Shown here piece after piece: positions 1 to 9,849 of a stretch of DNA of 64,000 bases (positions are counted from its first letter, which is position 1; every line of letters begins with the position of its first letter). The notes under the pieces were generated by a model. The model was not told the DNA's origin. It was given only the letters and a program-made list of their open reading frames with translations, and ran no database searches. The position numbers and the translations under genes are program-made. Origin of the DNA: Leptospira sp. B5-022 (GTDB lineage Bacteria > Spirochaetota > Leptospiria > Leptospirales > Leptospiraceae). The stretch spans positions 1 through 64,000 of the forward strand of contig NZ_ANIJ01000025.1 in NCBI RefSeq assembly GCF_000347035.1. Direction: 5' to 3'.

Positions 1-169
1 CGAAGCTAAATTTCAAATCAAACAAACTGCACCATAATCGCTCACCGGCTCCCTATGGGTCGCTGCGGCAGGGATACGAAGGGCTTTAGTCCTGGCGAAG
101 CCAGGATGAGCGCGAATGCGCGAACCCGTAGTAGCCCGGTCCGAACGAAGTGAGGAACCGCCCCTAAAA
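1..169. other. Non-coding left edge with small hairpins
   Basis: No credible gene is seen here. The stretch contains a perfect 7-bp stem with a GAA loop (90-106, arms TCCTGGC/GCCAGGA) and a GCGCGAATGCGC stretch. This GC-rich, hairpin-bearing style resembles dispersed intergenic sequence elsewhere in the window (15113-15260, 42251-42389), but it is not an obvious copy of them. Confidence 0.4.
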
Positions 170-197
170 ACAAAAAAGCCCTCCGAAGAGGGCTTTC
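170..197 (-). terminator. Rho-independent terminator of the aldehyde dehydrogenase gene
   Basis: Read on the minus strand, a 7-bp stem (AGCCCTC/GAGGGCT, 177-194) with a 4-nt loop is followed by a run of T residues. It lies about 25 nt past the stop of the aldehyde dehydrogenase gene and fits an intrinsic terminator for that gene. Confidence 0.85.
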
Positions 198-222
198 AAA
201 TCGAAGAAAGTAGAGGAAGTTC

Positions 223-1710
223 TTAAACGAAGAACTTCTTGGTGAATTGAAGCATTTTATCCACGAAGCCGGTATAAGGTGGATACAACATTTCAATCGA
301 AGAGAATGGGGCTTGTTTAAAGACGGACTTCTCGTGAGAGAATGTTCTGAATCCCCACCAGCCGTGGTAACTACCGTGTCCGGAGTGATTGATCCCTCCG
401 AACGGTAAATTCGGGTTCGCCAAATGTACGATAACGTCATTCACCGCAGCTCCTCCGGAAGATGTTTCCTTGAGGACTTTGTTGATATACTTGTTATTAC
501 TTCCGAACACATAGAGTGCAAGCGGCTTCGGTTTGGAAAGAACCTTCTCCACTGCTTCATCCAGGTTTTTGTATGTTAGGATTGGAAGCACCGGTCCAAA
601 GATCTCATCTTCCATGATCCTTGCATTTGCTGGAACATCGGCAATCAGTGTAGGCTCTATATAGTTTTGAGAAGAATCTGTTTCTCCTCCCATTACTACC
701 TTTCCACCTTTTTCAACCGCTTCGTGAATATAACCGGAAACTCTTTGGAAATTCCTTTGGTTCACTAAACGACAGAAATCTTTGTTGTTCTTAATGTCCG
801 CAGAACTTTCTCCATAGAAAGATTTTACAGCGGCCTTCGCTTGTTTTACGAATTCTTCCGTTTGTCCTTCCGGTAGAAGTAGATAGTCAGGCGCCACACA
901 GGTTTGTCCTGCGTTCATGATCTTTCCCCAAACCAGTTTTTGAGCCGCCTTTTTCAGGTTCGCTCCCGGTACGATGATCGCCGGAGATTTTCCTCCCAAC
1001 TCCAATGTCACTGTAGAAAGATTTTTTGCCGCAGCAGCCATTACGATCTTTCCTACATGTGTACTTCCCGTGAAGAAGATGTGATCGAATGGTAACTCCA
1101 TTAGAGCTGTCGAAACCGTATGATCTCCTTCGAATACGGCTACTTCTCCCTCTTGAAAGGTTTCTTTTACTAGTTTCGTAAGTAGTTTAGAAGTTTCGGG
1201 TGTAAATTCGGAAGGTTTGATGATCGCAGTGTTTCCGGCTGCAAGTGCGGCAGTCAACGGTGCAATCGCAAGATAGAACGGATAGTTCCATGGAGAAATG
1301 ATCAGCGTTACTCCCTTTGGTTCGTAAGAAATAGAACTTCTCGCACCGAAAAGTGACACTGGGGTTTTTACTCTTTCCGGTTTCATCCAGGTTTTAACAT
1401 GTCGGATCGCATCTTTTAATTCTGCGATAGAAGGCATGATCTCCGTTAGATCCGTTTCGTGAGGAGCTTTTCTAAAATCCTTTTGTAAAGCCTGTTTGAT
1501 CTCCGGGGTCAGTCTTTCCACTGCCGCCAGTAATTTTTTCAATAATACGATTCGATCCTTCGCCTTGGAAACTTTCAGAACCTTATGAAAATGACGTTTT
1601 TGAGCATCGAATACTCTTTGCATCTCCTTAGGGTTCGGAGCAGGAAAAGAAGCCGTTCCGCTGGAGGCGGAAGAGACTGAGCTCGCCGGTTGTGTAGCTG
1701 TGCTGGACAT
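223..1710 (-). CDS. Aldehyde dehydrogenase family protein (class 3 / fatty aldehyde type)
   Basis: An NAD(P)-dependent oxidation of an aldehyde to an acid is expected. The 495-residue protein has the full ALDH fold: ISPWNYPF near residue 140, the cofactor-loop motif FTGSTHVGK, the general base in LELGGK (E237) and the catalytic cysteine in [11 protein letters not shown] (C271), followed by EIFGPVLP. The motif style and the C-terminal [15 protein letters not shown] match the ALDH3 / long-chain aldehyde group. I chose the ATG at 1710 because AGGAG sits 7 nt upstream; an in-frame extension to 1782 has no such site. The gene stands alone and ends in its own terminator. The true substrate cannot be read from sequence. 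Confidence 0.93.
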   Translation of the reverse strand: MSSTATQPASSVSSASSGTASFPAPNPKEMQRVFDAQKRHFHKVLKVSKAKDRIVLLKKLLAAVERLTPEIKQALQKDFRKAPHETDLTEIMPSIAELKDAIRHVKTWMKPERVKTPVSLFGARSSISYEPKGVTLIISPWNYPFYLAIAPLTAALAAGNTAIIKPSEFTPETSKLLTKLVKETFQEGEVAVFEGDHTVSTALMELPFDHIFFTGSTHVGKIVMAAAAKNLSTVTLELGGKSPAIIVPGANLKKAAQKLVWGKIMNAGQTCVAPDYLLLPEGQTEEFVKQAKAAVKSFYGESSADIKNNKDFCRLVNQRNFQRVSGYIHEAVEKGGKVVMGGETDSSQNYIEPTLIADVPANARIMEDEIFGPVLPILTYKNLDEAVEKVLSKPKPLALYVFGSNNKYINKVLKETSSGGAAVNDVIVHLANPNLPFGGINHSGHGSYHGWWGFRTFSHEKSVFKQAPFSSIEMLYPPYTGFVDKMLQFTKKFFV

Positions 1711-2109
1711 GAGGGGTCTCCTAAGTTCTAACATTCTGCCGGAAATCCGGACTGGTAGAGAACCAAGATTTAATTTCATCAAATTCAGGATTTTGGCGCA
1801 ACCTTTTTATTGAATGATCATTCCGTAACTTTTTTGGAAAAAGTCTCCTCTCCAGACCAAAGTCGCTTTTTATTCAACCTGTTATGCCAAGAATTTTCCT
1901 ACTCGATCGAGTGATGGTTTAGTCCAAAAGGACTAATTACCATTGACGTTTTTGGAAATTTATTTCCGACAAGAATGGAAAGATAAATTTTCCGATCGGT
2001 ATTTTTTTCCAAGTTTAATCCGTATAATTCGCTTAGTAGAATCTTATTTTTCATTTTTAAGTTTCGCTAATTCTTGACAAAGACCACTAACGTTTTTCAG
2101 AGTTATGAT
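1711..2109. promoter_or_regulatory. Divergent intergenic region, with a 12-bp palindrome at 1812-1823
   Basis: This stretch separates the aldehyde dehydrogenase and HDOD genes, so it must hold both promoters. It contains the perfect palindrome GAATGATCATTC (1812-1823), about 100 nt upstream of the dehydrogenase start and of a form often bound by TetR-family repressors. A small hairpin (AGTCC-AAAA-GGACT, 1921-1934) and the palindrome CTCGATCGAG (about 1903) are also present. I could not assign a convincing -35/-10 pair. Which regulator would bind is unknown. Confidence 0.4.
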
Positions 2110-3633
2110 ATGAGCCAAGGGAAAACCCTAGAACTTTTCCATCACAAAGACCACGGTATATTCAGCAATTTGAAAGACCTGGATCATCCCATTTCGGAGA
2201 ATATCCCGTTTCATTTTAAATTTTTTAATCTTACGGAGAGTGTAGACAGCGTTCTCTCCAAAACCTTGGATCGTTATCTTTTACATTTGGATATCATATT
2301 CGTGAGGGACTCTGTTCTTGCTGCCTTAAAAGAAACCATCACGAACACCATCAAAGCAAATATCAAAAGGATCTATTTTAGAGAACTGCAAGCAGATATC
2401 CAAAATCCGAGCGTGTATCGTAGTAAGATCACAGGGTTTAAAAAAACTTATCTGGATAATAAGGAGAAATACGAAGATCTTCTCTTTAAAAACAATTACG
2501 TTGTTTTAGTTTCCTTCATTCATAATAAGGATACCATCCGCATCCGAGTGATGAATAACGTAAAACTCAGTCCGGAAGAAGTGGATCGTATCAATGAGAG
2601 GATCGAAAAAGCAAAAACGTATAACGATCTTGCGGAAGCTTTTTTAGAAAAAGGGGACGAGACGGAAGGAGCAGGTCTCGGGCTCATCATGACCTTAATG
2701 ATGTTAAAAAACGACGGCTTGGGCGCGAGTTCCTATAAGGTAGAAAGCCAAGGCAATAATACATCCGTAATCATAGATATTCCGATCCAGATCCAAAAAG
2801 AGAACGTTCAGATCCAAAAGGCGGAAGAGATCATTAAGGAAGTAGACCAACTTCCTACCTTCCCGAAAGCAATCCAAGACATCCAAGCAGCTATCGATAA
2901 ACCGAATTCTAGCATCAGTCAGATTGCCGAGATGGTAAAGAAGGACGTGGCTCTTTCTGCAAACATTCTGAAATTATCCAACTCGGCGGCTTTCCGCAGA
3001 GGGAACAAAGTTGAGTCCTTGGATAGAGCGATCCAACTGATCGGTTTGAAAGAATTGCAGGTTTTGTTATATTCTCTCGGAACAAAACAGATCCTGGAGA
3101 ACAAGTTCCCTGCCTTCTTAACGATCTGGGAAAAATCCAATCAATGTGCATATTACTGTAAATTGATCGCCCAAAGATTGAATCTTCCTAAGGAAGCTAT
3201 GAGTAATTTGATGTCGGCGGCGCTTCTTCATGATATAGGCGAGATCATTCTTCTATCCTTGGAAGAAGAACGGATGGGTAAGATCCAAAATTATTCCGCA
3301 TCCAAAGAAATCGCATCTTCTCTTTCTATGGAAGAAGCCGCATTCGGTATTACCCATACTAAGATTGGAGCGCTCATCGCGGAAAAATGGAATTTCCCAG
3401 AACTATACTCTAAAACGATGGAATATCATCATAGGCCTCAATTGGCGGAAGAACAGTACAAAGAGATCATTTTCCCTATTTATCTGGGAGATATGATGAT
3501 CAAGATCAACAACGAAGAAGCCAAGTTCTCCGAGATCCCTGATGAAGTATTAAAACATTGTAAATTTTTCTCTTCCGGGGATTTCCATTCTTTCCGGACC
3601 AAAGCTTTAGAAAGTTTCCAAGCGACTCTTTAA
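2110..3633 (+). CDS. ATPase-fold / HDOD-domain signalling protein
   Basis: The C-terminal half (about residues 240-440) is an HDOD domain, a degenerate HD fold used in bacterial regulation, with the typical [12 protein letters not shown] opening, LSNSAAF and LLHDIGEI. The N-terminal half looks like a histidine-kinase-type ATPase: an N-box-like [10 protein letters not shown] and a glycine box EGAGLGLI. No phospho-acceptor histidine is evident. The likely role is cytoplasmic signal transduction, but the partner is unknown. The start is uncertain: this ATG opens MSQGK, while an in-frame TTG at 2074 would add 12 residues, and neither has a clear ribosome binding site. It appears monocistronic. 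Confidence 0.85.
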   Translation: MSQGKTLELFHHKDHGIFSNLKDLDHPISENIPFHFKFFNLTESVDSVLSKTLDRYLLHLDIIFVRDSVLAALKETITNTIKANIKRIYFRELQADIQNPSVYRSKITGFKKTYLDNKEKYEDLLFKNNYVVLVSFIHNKDTIRIRVMNNVKLSPEEVDRINERIEKAKTYNDLAEAFLEKGDETEGAGLGLIMTLMMLKNDGLGASSYKVESQGNNTSVIIDIPIQIQKENVQIQKAEEIIKEVDQLPTFPKAIQDIQAAIDKPNSSISQIAEMVKKDVALSANILKLSNSAAFRRGNKVESLDRAIQLIGLKELQVLLYSLGTKQILENKFPAFLTIWEKSNQCAYYCKLIAQRLNLPKEAMSNLMSAALLHDIGEIILLSLEEERMGKIQNYSASKEIASSLSMEEAAFGITHTKIGALIAEKWNFPELYSKTMEYHHRPQLAEEQYKEIIFPIYLGDMMIKINNEEAKFSEIPDEVLKHCKFFSSGDFHSFRTKALESFQATL

Positions 3634-3779
3634 TTCGCCGGAATTCCGGCAATTAGAGATCTCATTCGAACAAAGTACCAAAAATAGTATTAGCCGAAGG
3701 TTCCGGAAATCTATACCTTCGGGTGTATTGCGTATTGATGAGAGATAAGCATAATCATGACATCCCTACGGGTGCATAT

Positions 3780-5072
3780 ATGACAAAAAAAATCCTAACC
3801 TGCTTTTTAGCCTCTCTCAGTATCTCTTTCGTGTCCTGCACGTCTTCCAGCGATCCGAACTACGCTTGGTTGATGAGTCTGGTAGCAGGGGCAACTCCAG
3901 TGGAGGCTCCTTCCGGGCCTACCGATTTCGGGATCGATATCAATGACGAGACCGCTCCGGTAGATTTCGTATTCGATACCACTCGCACAATCACCGTTAA
4001 CGTTCAAGTCATAGATCCTGTGGCTCCTGTGAACGGGTCCATGGTGCAAGTTACAGTGCCTTCCGCCGTTCCCGGTGCTCCTAGTAATAAATCGGTTTTT
4101 AAAGCTTATACGAATCCCAGCGGAGAAGTTACGGGTAGTTTTACGGTAGATGGTGATACTAAAACAGTTCATCTAACCGTAGAAGCGTACGGCAAGTTTT
4201 ACGAAGCAGACATTTCCATCGCGACGGTAAGTAAAGTAGATAGAAGGATCTCTATCAGCTTCACAGCGACCGGCCAACAGATCATCGATTCCGATGGAGA
4301 CGGTGTCCAAGATTTCGAGGACGTATTTCCGAACGATCCGACAAGAGTGAGTTCGATCCGTGTTCCTGCGGAAGATTATTACACCACATCCTATGAGGAC
4401 TTATTTCCGAAACAAGGAGATGCGGACTTCAACGACTATGTGATCCGTTCTTATTTCGAAGAAGATCTGAATAAATTCGGCGAGGTAGTACGAGTGAGGG
4501 GTTATTTCACTCATGTTGCGAAAGGCGCCGGATACAATCATACTCTCCGTTTCGGTTTACCTGGAGCAAGTGTGGCAAGTTATTCACTTCTCCGCTATGC
4601 TGCAGACGGGACTACCTTGGAAGAAAACTTAAGCGGAACTCCGACATCGATTGCTGATCTGGAAATTTTAGGAAATAGCTCTACTACAATTTCCAAGTCG
4701 AACGCATCCAGAACGGATACCGTTTTCATAAAAGGAAAAACGGCAAAATTGGAAGTTATTCTGTCCGAACCGATCTCTAAACTGGCGCTTGGACCTGCTC
4801 CTTACGATACGTTCATAAGAGTCGTCAATACCGGTAAAGATATACATGCTGCAGGAAGGTACTTCGATGCGGAAGGTAAGGACATCTATAGGGATGCTTC
4901 CGGTTTCCCTTGGGTACTTCTTGTACCTGGAAACTTCCAATGGCCTTACGAAGCTACGGATATTCGAAATTCGTATCCTACTTTTAAAACTTGGTATGAA
5001 TCTCTTGGAACCACTAATTCGGATTGGTTCCGAACTCCGAATACTTCGGATGTGTTTCCGGCTACGCCCTAA
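3780..5072 (+). CDS. LruC-domain lipoprotein
   Basis: This 430-residue protein is probably anchored in the envelope. The N-terminus is a lipoprotein signal ending in FVSC, with the modified cysteine at residue 20. A calcium-loop-like DSDGDGVQDFEDVFPNDP stretch lies near residue 170. It is followed by a domain with YEDLFPKQGDADFNDYV, the hallmark of the LruC C-terminal domain family named after a leptospiral lipoprotein. Its molecular function is unknown. The ATG at 3780 was preferred over an upstream in-frame GTG (3723), because it places the signal peptide at the N-terminus. A strong terminator follows. Confidence 0.85.
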   Translation: MTKKILTCFLASLSISFVSCTSSSDPNYAWLMSLVAGATPVEAPSGPTDFGIDINDETAPVDFVFDTTRTITVNVQVIDPVAPVNGSMVQVTVPSAVPGAPSNKSVFKAYTNPSGEVTGSFTVDGDTKTVHLTVEAYGKFYEADISIATVSKVDRRISISFTATGQQIIDSDGDGVQDFEDVFPNDPTRVSSIRVPAEDYYTTSYEDLFPKQGDADFNDYVIRSYFEEDLNKFGEVVRVRGYFTHVAKGAGYNHTLRFGLPGASVASYSLLRYAADGTTLEENLSGTPTSIADLEILGNSSTTISKSNASRTDTVFIKGKTAKLEVILSEPISKLALGPAPYDTFIRVVNTGKDIHAAGRYFDAEGKDIYRDASGFPWVLLVPGNFQWPYEATDIRNSYPTFKTWYESLGTTNSDWFRTPNTSDVFPATP

Positions 5073-5100
5073 TTTGGGACTCCTGAAAGAGTAAAAGCAA

Positions 5101-5147
5101 CCTCCCCCTTCCCTCATTCGGCCGAGGGGAGGGGTTTTTTTCTTTTC
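5101..5147 (+). terminator. Rho-independent terminator after the LruC-domain gene
   Basis: A C/T-rich arm pairs with GAGGGGAGGGG and is followed by TTTTTTTCTTTT. It lies 28 nt past the stop codon and separates the lipoprotein gene from the two-component genes. Confidence 0.85.
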
Positions 5148-5180
5148 GATCCATAAGCCGGACTATATCCTGAACTTTAA

Positions 5181-6230
5181 GTGGCTTCAGGACTTCTCAA
5201 ACGAAAAGAAACCAAACAATCTGGCTCTTACTCCGGTAAGGAGCAGGCTTCTAAATTCCTTTCCTTGGTAGAGGAGATCTCTCCTATCGTTGCCTTGGAT
5301 GAAAACAATATTGTCCGATTTGCAAACGCATCCTTTCGAAAAGAATTCAAACTCAGATTCGCAAGCACAGTAGGCAAAAATCTATTCAATCTATTAAAGT
5401 TGGATTCAAAGGAAGAAGCCAACCTAAGAGAAAATCTTCACAAGGCTCTCAAAACAAAATTACAGAACCAGGAATTCAGAAAAGGAAAGAAGTCTTACGG
5501 ATATTCTATCTTCAGATTCAAAGACAGCCTTGGAATGATCTTAAAAGATATCACCGAGAATAAAAAGTTAGAGAAGAAGATCGCCACTCTCCACACACAG
5601 GTATTAGCTTCCCAAGAAGAAGAAAGATCCAGACTCGCAAGAGAACTTCATGATGGAGTTGGACAACTTATACTCGCTGCAAAATTACATTTCCAAGCGT
5701 ATCAAAAATCTGAGAAGGAGCATCCTGAATCTTTCGGCTCCGGTCTAGGACTCATCGATCGAGCTAGCCAAGAACTCCGCGAAATTTACACAAATTTGCA
5801 ACCTACTTCCTTAAAAGAACTAGGGCTGGAGGCCGCTTTGAAATCTCTAGCGAATCAAATTTTTCCGATACAAAAAATTAAAGTGAAATCAGAGTTCAAG
5901 GTTCCCGAAAAAATTCCACAGGAAATACAGAACCAAGTTTTCAGAATTTTACAGGAAATTTGCGCTAATATTCTGAAACATTCCCAAGCGAATAAAGTGG
6001 AGTTGAAGATCTTTTCGGAGAATGATACTTTGGTAGTTTCTGCAAAAGATAACGGAAAAGGATTTAAAGAAAAAGAAGCCAGAATAAAATCTACCGGATA
6101 CGGATTGGAAAATATTCGGAGAAGAACCGAGGACCTAAACGGTACTCTTTTTTTAGAAACGGAGCCCAATAAAGGCACTCAATACGTGCTAAGGATCCCG
6201 TTAAAAAAACGTTCCAAGGAGAAAGTATGA
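5181..6230 (+). CDS. Sensor histidine kinase, NarX/DegS (HisKA_3) type with PAS domain
   Basis: This cytoplasmic kinase would phosphorylate the response regulator encoded immediately downstream. Of its 349 residues, about 25-125 form a PAS-like sensor (IVALDENNIVRFANASF). Next comes the HisKA_3 dimerisation helix with the phospho-acceptor in RLARELHDGVGQ (H157). The ATPase domain has an N-box (ILQEICANILKHS) and glycine boxes (DNGKGF, GYGLENIRRR). No transmembrane segment is visible, so the signal is probably intracellular. The start is a GTG without an obvious ribosome binding site. The stop overlaps the next start by ATGA, which implies translational coupling. Confidence 0.9.
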   Translation: MASGLLKRKETKQSGSYSGKEQASKFLSLVEEISPIVALDENNIVRFANASFRKEFKLRFASTVGKNLFNLLKLDSKEEANLRENLHKALKTKLQNQEFRKGKKSYGYSIFRFKDSLGMILKDITENKKLEKKIATLHTQVLASQEEERSRLARELHDGVGQLILAAKLHFQAYQKSEKEHPESFGSGLGLIDRASQELREIYTNLQPTSLKELGLEAALKSLANQIFPIQKIKVKSEFKVPEKIPQEIQNQVFRILQEICANILKHSQANKVELKIFSENDTLVVSAKDNGKGFKEKEARIKSTGYGLENIRRRTEDLNGTLFLETEPNKGTQYVLRIPLKKRSKEKV

Positions 6231-6901
6231 ACGCCCAACCCTCCGTTTGCAAACTCTATCTTGTAGACGACCACGCGATCTTAAGAGAAGGTCTTAGGCT
6301 GATCATTTCCGGACAAAACGATCTGGAGATCATCGGCGAAAACGGGAACGCCGAACAGGCATTAGATGAGATAGGCAAATTAGAGCCTGATATTCTCATC
6401 ACGGATATCTCCATGCCGGGAGTTAGCGGTATCGACCTCGTTAAGGGAGTCAAAAGATATTATCCCAAAGTCCAGGTCATCATTCTATCCCGACATGATA
6501 ACGAAGAATACATCCAGAAACTGGTGGACCTTGGCATCAACGGTTATGTCCTAAAAGACGACGCAGGAGAAGATCTACTCAGAGCGATAGATGCGGTCCG
6601 CAGAAAGGAAACATATTTAAGCCCAAGGATCGCAACTCGTGTACTTTCCAATATCGGCCGCAAAAAGACCGGAGAACTCCAGGAAGAAGGTCCGTCAGTA
6701 TTCTCGGTTCTTTCCGACAGAGAAAGACAGATCTTAAAATTGATCTCAGAAGGAAATTCCAACGAGAAAATAGGGAAACTTCTTCATATCTCGCCTGCAA
6801 CCGTAAAGGTGCATAGGGCAAACATCATGAAGAAGTTGGACTTACACAAAGTGGCGGACCTGGTAGTTTACGCCATCCGGGCAGGGATCGTAGAGAGTTA
6901 A
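6227..6901 (+). CDS. Response regulator, NarL/FixJ family
   Basis: This is a DNA-binding partner of the upstream kinase. The 224-residue protein has an N-terminal receiver domain with the acidic pair in YLVDDHA and the phosphorylation site in ILITDISMPG (D60). The C-terminal LuxR-type helix-turn-helix begins LSDRERQILKLI and includes ATVKVHRANIMKKL. It overlaps the kinase gene by 4 nt. At its 3' end it overlaps the convergent DUF1554 gene by 4 nt, so the two transcripts run into each other with no terminator between them. Target genes are unknown. Confidence 0.93.
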   Translation: MNAQPSVCKLYLVDDHAILREGLRLIISGQNDLEIIGENGNAEQALDEIGKLEPDILITDISMPGVSGIDLVKGVKRYYPKVQVIILSRHDNEEYIQKLVDLGINGYVLKDDAGEDLLRAIDAVRRKETYLSPRIATRVLSNIGRKKTGELQEEGPSVFSVLSDRERQILKLISEGNSNEKIGKLLHISPATVKVHRANIMKKLDLHKVADLVVYAIRAGIVES

Positions 6902-7494
6902 TTTCTAACGCAAAGTAGGCTTTTAGGCTGATCGCATCCATCCGAGAAGCCTTGGTTGAATCCCCCAATGGTATTGTCTGCGGGGGCTCCGTATTCTCCG
7001 AATTGCCCAGCGGTACCATCGCCCCAATTAAGACAGGTATCTCCTACTCCAAAAGTCATACTGATACCCGTCCAATAGTTTCCTGCTCCAGGAATTCCGG
7101 TCGCACTATCCATCGGGACCACAGGGATCGCGGAACTGTTCGTATGAAATATGAGAGTCTGTCCAGGATCCATCGCATAATAATTCGTATTTGCAAGTAG
7201 AGGCCAGCCCGCTCCTCCCGGTACCCGAGTCGAAGCCGCGATCAATGCAACGTATTCCAAAGCGGAACCGGGTAATTCGGGGACTTCTGAAGTTTTTGCA
7301 CTTTGACAGATAAGATCCGCACCTCCAACTCCGCCCAAGTTTCCCGTATTGGGGGAAGTCGTAACGAACAGATAACGTGTTTTTCCAAGAATCCCTAAGA
7401 GGATGAGTTCATCTCCTCCGGGAAACGGCTTGGAACAAGCGGAGCTAAAAAAACCGGAAAGAAAAATGAGTAAAGTGGTAATTCGAAGAGCCAT
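6898..7494 (-). CDS. DUF1554-domain lipoprotein
   Basis: This 198-residue putative surface or periplasmic lipoprotein has a signal ending in SSAC (C20). The remainder has the cysteine and tryptophan pattern of DUF1554, a family expanded in Leptospira: CQSAKTS early, NYWTGI, DTCLNWGDGTAGQFGEYG and the closing CDQPKSLLCVRN. The fold is thought to resemble C-type lectin-like domains, but no ligand is established. It is the last gene of a four-gene minus-strand operon and starts 3 nt after the preceding gene. Its function is unknown. Confidence 0.85.
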   Translation of the reverse strand: MALRITTLLIFLSGFFSSACSKPFPGGDELILLGILGKTRYLFVTTSPNTGNLGGVGGADLICQSAKTSEVPELPGSALEYVALIAASTRVPGGAGWPLLANTNYYAMDPGQTLIFHTNSSAIPVVPMDSATGIPGAGNYWTGISMTFGVGDTCLNWGDGTAGQFGEYGAPADNTIGGFNQGFSDGCDQPKSLLCVRN

Positions 7495-7497
7495 TGA

Positions 7498-8325
7498 TCA
7501 GAAGCTCCTTGTATATTGGACTTCCCATCTGTTCTGAGAGAATCCGGTATTTGCAAAAGTATTTTGATTTCCGCCTCGATCAGGGCTCACCTTGAACTGC
7601 ACCGAATCTCCTTGTGGAAGTTTATTTTCCAACCAAAGAGAAAGTGCTACGCTTAGGACAGCAACTCCCCCGATAAGGGCCTGATTGTTTTGGTGCATTT
7701 CATATTCTTTCTTATCGTTCTCTCTTGCCTGCCAAAGATAAAGAGTAAAGGAAGAAGGTAGATTTAAACTTAAGACCGCAATATTCATCGGATCGTTTAA
7801 CGGCTTTGAGGCGAGAATATTCCCGGCCTCTCGTTCCGAATTTCCAAGATAGGCAAGAGCCCCGAACCAGGCCCAAATACTGTAGGACTTCCAACGTTCT
7901 CCTTTGGAATAATATCCAGTGCCCGGGATCCAAACAAACTTGGAGGTTTTGTTTCCTTTACTAGCCTCTTCTTTTTCCGCCAAAGCGACCGCTTTCGGAC
8001 GGTCTTGTTCAACTTTAAAATTGGTCCATGGAGTATAAGAAGCAGGCTTTCCGAATCTATTGAGTGCAGCGATCCTGTACTCGTAGGTACCTGCTTCTAA
8101 GGAGAATTCTATTTCGTTCTCGGAAACCTTCTTTTCTAAAAATAATTCCTGAGAAGGTTCCGCTTTTCTTACTTCCACCAAATAACCGCGGCTTCCTTTT
8201 ACTTCTTTCCATTCTATATAATAAACGAAACTTTTTTTCTCGGCAAAAACCCCCGAGGATATGGAAAAGAATATTAGAATAAACTGAAATACAATACCGA
8301 AATTTTTTCCGCGGAATAAGAACAT
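7498..8325 (-). CDS. Exported protein with FN3-like domain and membrane helices, function unknown
   Basis: The 275-residue product begins with a signal peptide ending near GVFAEKK. A fibronectin type III-like beta-sandwich follows (about 30-110: YYIEWKEVKGSRGYLVEVRK, then AGTYEYRIAALN). The second half holds hydrophobic stretches (about 150-230), including an IPGTGYYSKGE turn like that of small membrane proteins of the DUF5683 kind. It starts 9 nt after the FecR gene, with AGGAGAAGG just ahead of the ATG. The FN3-like module matches modules in the FecR protein, so the two may work together. No enzymatic motif was found. Confidence 0.75.
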   Translation of the reverse strand: MFLFRGKNFGIVFQFILIFFSISSGVFAEKKSFVYYIEWKEVKGSRGYLVEVRKAEPSQELFLEKKVSENEIEFSLEAGTYEYRIAALNRFGKPASYTPWTNFKVEQDRPKAVALAEKEEASKGNKTSKFVWIPGTGYYSKGERWKSYSIWAWFGALAYLGNSEREAGNILASKPLNDPMNIAVLSLNLPSSFTLYLWQARENDKKEYEMHQNNQALIGGVAVLSVALSLWLENKLPQGDSVQFKVSPDRGGNQNTFANTGFSQNRWEVQYTRSF

Positions 8326-8334
8326 GCCTTCTCC

Positions 8335-9846
8335 TTAAGGGCGAGCGCCACTGGATTTTGTTTCCGGGGCTTCCAATTCTTCCCTAAGTAATATTTTAAA
8401 ATCCGCTTCCGATCTGAGGTTGGGATCGGAATCCGATTCGATCGTCCAACGAAATGTTCCTACATCCAGTTTTTCCAAATCTTTGAACACCAACCGATCC
8501 CCTTTTGTCTTTTTTTCATAGATCAACTCGTCACCTGAGCCTCTCTTATAAAAAAGACGAAATTTCCATTCGCTTTGTTTCTGTTTGGCGGAGAATTTCC
8601 ATCGGAAAGAGATACTTTCCTTACCGGTCATATCCACCACTGCACCGTTTTTCGGGAAATCTACGGAAAGATCCGCATTTGACTGAGTCTCCGGAATAGC
8701 TGCTATCTCTTGTTTTGTTTCTGCAACCTGGAGCACAGGAAGTGAAATGGAAAATTTACGTACTTCCGAAAATGTTTCCGTTCCGGGAAGATTGGTATAA
8801 GATTGTACTCTCCAATAATAAGTCCCGGGATCCAAGGTGAGTGAAAAATTCGTACGGAATACTTGGGTCTCGGACAAGGCTCCGAAATTAGGATCGTTAG
8901 AGATCTGCAATTTATATCCGCTTGCTATCTTTTGTTTTGCCCAGGAGAATGCCACGGTCCTATCTTCCTGAGAAAGATCTTTTTTAGGATAATGTAATTC
9001 TACCGGAAAGTTCGGGAGAACTCTGAACTTTCGGACTTCGGATATTTTTTTGCCGTCCTTAGAGTTGACCCTCCAATAATAGATCCCTTCCGGGAATTTT
9101 TGTTTATAATAAGGCTCCTTGGAAGGCCTTTTCGAAATATATACGGTGAAGTCCCGTCTAGGAGAAATTTCTAATATACCATCTTCTCCTCCTTCCCAAC
9201 GAAACTCAACCGTTTGCTCCAATTCCGCAGGAAAATATCGATAAGAATCTTCGGGGCTAACAAGGCTCCAATTTTGGTTGAGTTTATTTCCATTTAAGGA
9301 GCTTTCTCTTTCACCTAATGTTTGTTTGACGTTTCCGTCTTCAGACCATTCTACCTGGCCTCTTTCCACGTCTACTCGAGTGCCGTTCTCGTTTTTGGTG
9401 ATTTGGAATTTGGAGCCAAGTTCCGCTTCTAAACCTACCGTTCCTGCGATCACGGAGAGTACTTTTTTTCCGCTCTCTACCAATATATTTCCTTCGGTTA
9501 GATCCAGGTTCTCCTTATTCTCCTTTAATTGGAGAACCACCATGGACTGAGGATCTAATTCTATCCGAGTGCCTGATTTTAAAAATACTACCGCCTCGGA
9601 AGCCTCGTCCGTTCGGATGGAATCCCTATCGTATACGGGCATTCCTTGCTCCAGATCTTCCCATAACATTCTGTCCGGAAATTTTCTTTGTGCGGTTTTA
9701 TAACGGAAAGAGACAGTTCCCATGATTTCCTTTCCCGTACCACCACTGGACTTGGACTCAAAATATAGAAGGTATAAAGATAAGAAAAGTATAATGAAGC
9801 AGCCAATGCCTACCTGCCATTCTCTCTTGTAAATTCTCCAATCCAT
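8335..9846 (-). CDS. FecR-domain membrane protein with FN3-like repeats
   Basis: This 503-residue protein has one N-terminal transmembrane helix (about 12-29). A FecR domain follows at about 40-170, with LKSGTRIELDPQSMVVLQ, VESGKKVLSVIAGTVGLEA and VDVERGQVEW. At least three FN3-like sandwiches lie beyond, marked by YYWRVNSKDGK, YYWRVQSYTN and TFRWTIESDS. FecR domains sense or relay envelope signals. The classic partners are sigma factors, but none is encoded here; instead a nucleotide cyclase gene sits 3 nt upstream. A role as the periplasmic partner of that cyclase is inference. Confidence 0.85.
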   Translation of the reverse strand: MDWRIYKREWQVGIGCFIILFLSLYLLYFESKSSGGTGKEIMGTVSFRYKTAQRKFPDRMLWEDLEQGMPVYDRDSIRTDEASEAVVFLKSGTRIELDPQSMVVLQLKENKENLDLTEGNILVESGKKVLSVIAGTVGLEAELGSKFQITKNENGTRVDVERGQVEWSEDGNVKQTLGERESSLNGNKLNQNWSLVSPEDSYRYFPAELEQTVEFRWEGGEDGILEISPRRDFTVYISKRPSKEPYYKQKFPEGIYYWRVNSKDGKKISEVRKFRVLPNFPVELHYPKKDLSQEDRTVAFSWAKQKIASGYKLQISNDPNFGALSETQVFRTNFSLTLDPGTYYWRVQSYTNLPGTETFSEVRKFSISLPVLQVAETKQEIAAIPETQSNADLSVDFPKNGAVVDMTGKESISFRWKFSAKQKQSEWKFRLFYKRGSGDELIYEKKTKGDRLVFKDLEKLDVGTFRWTIESDSDPNLRSEADFKILLREELEAPETKSSGARP

Positions 9847-9849
9847 ATC

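Noticed and set aside
2074..2109. TTGACA at 2074 with TATGAT at 2104 as a promoter
   Set aside because: The spacer is 24 nt, too long for a normal sigma-70 promoter.
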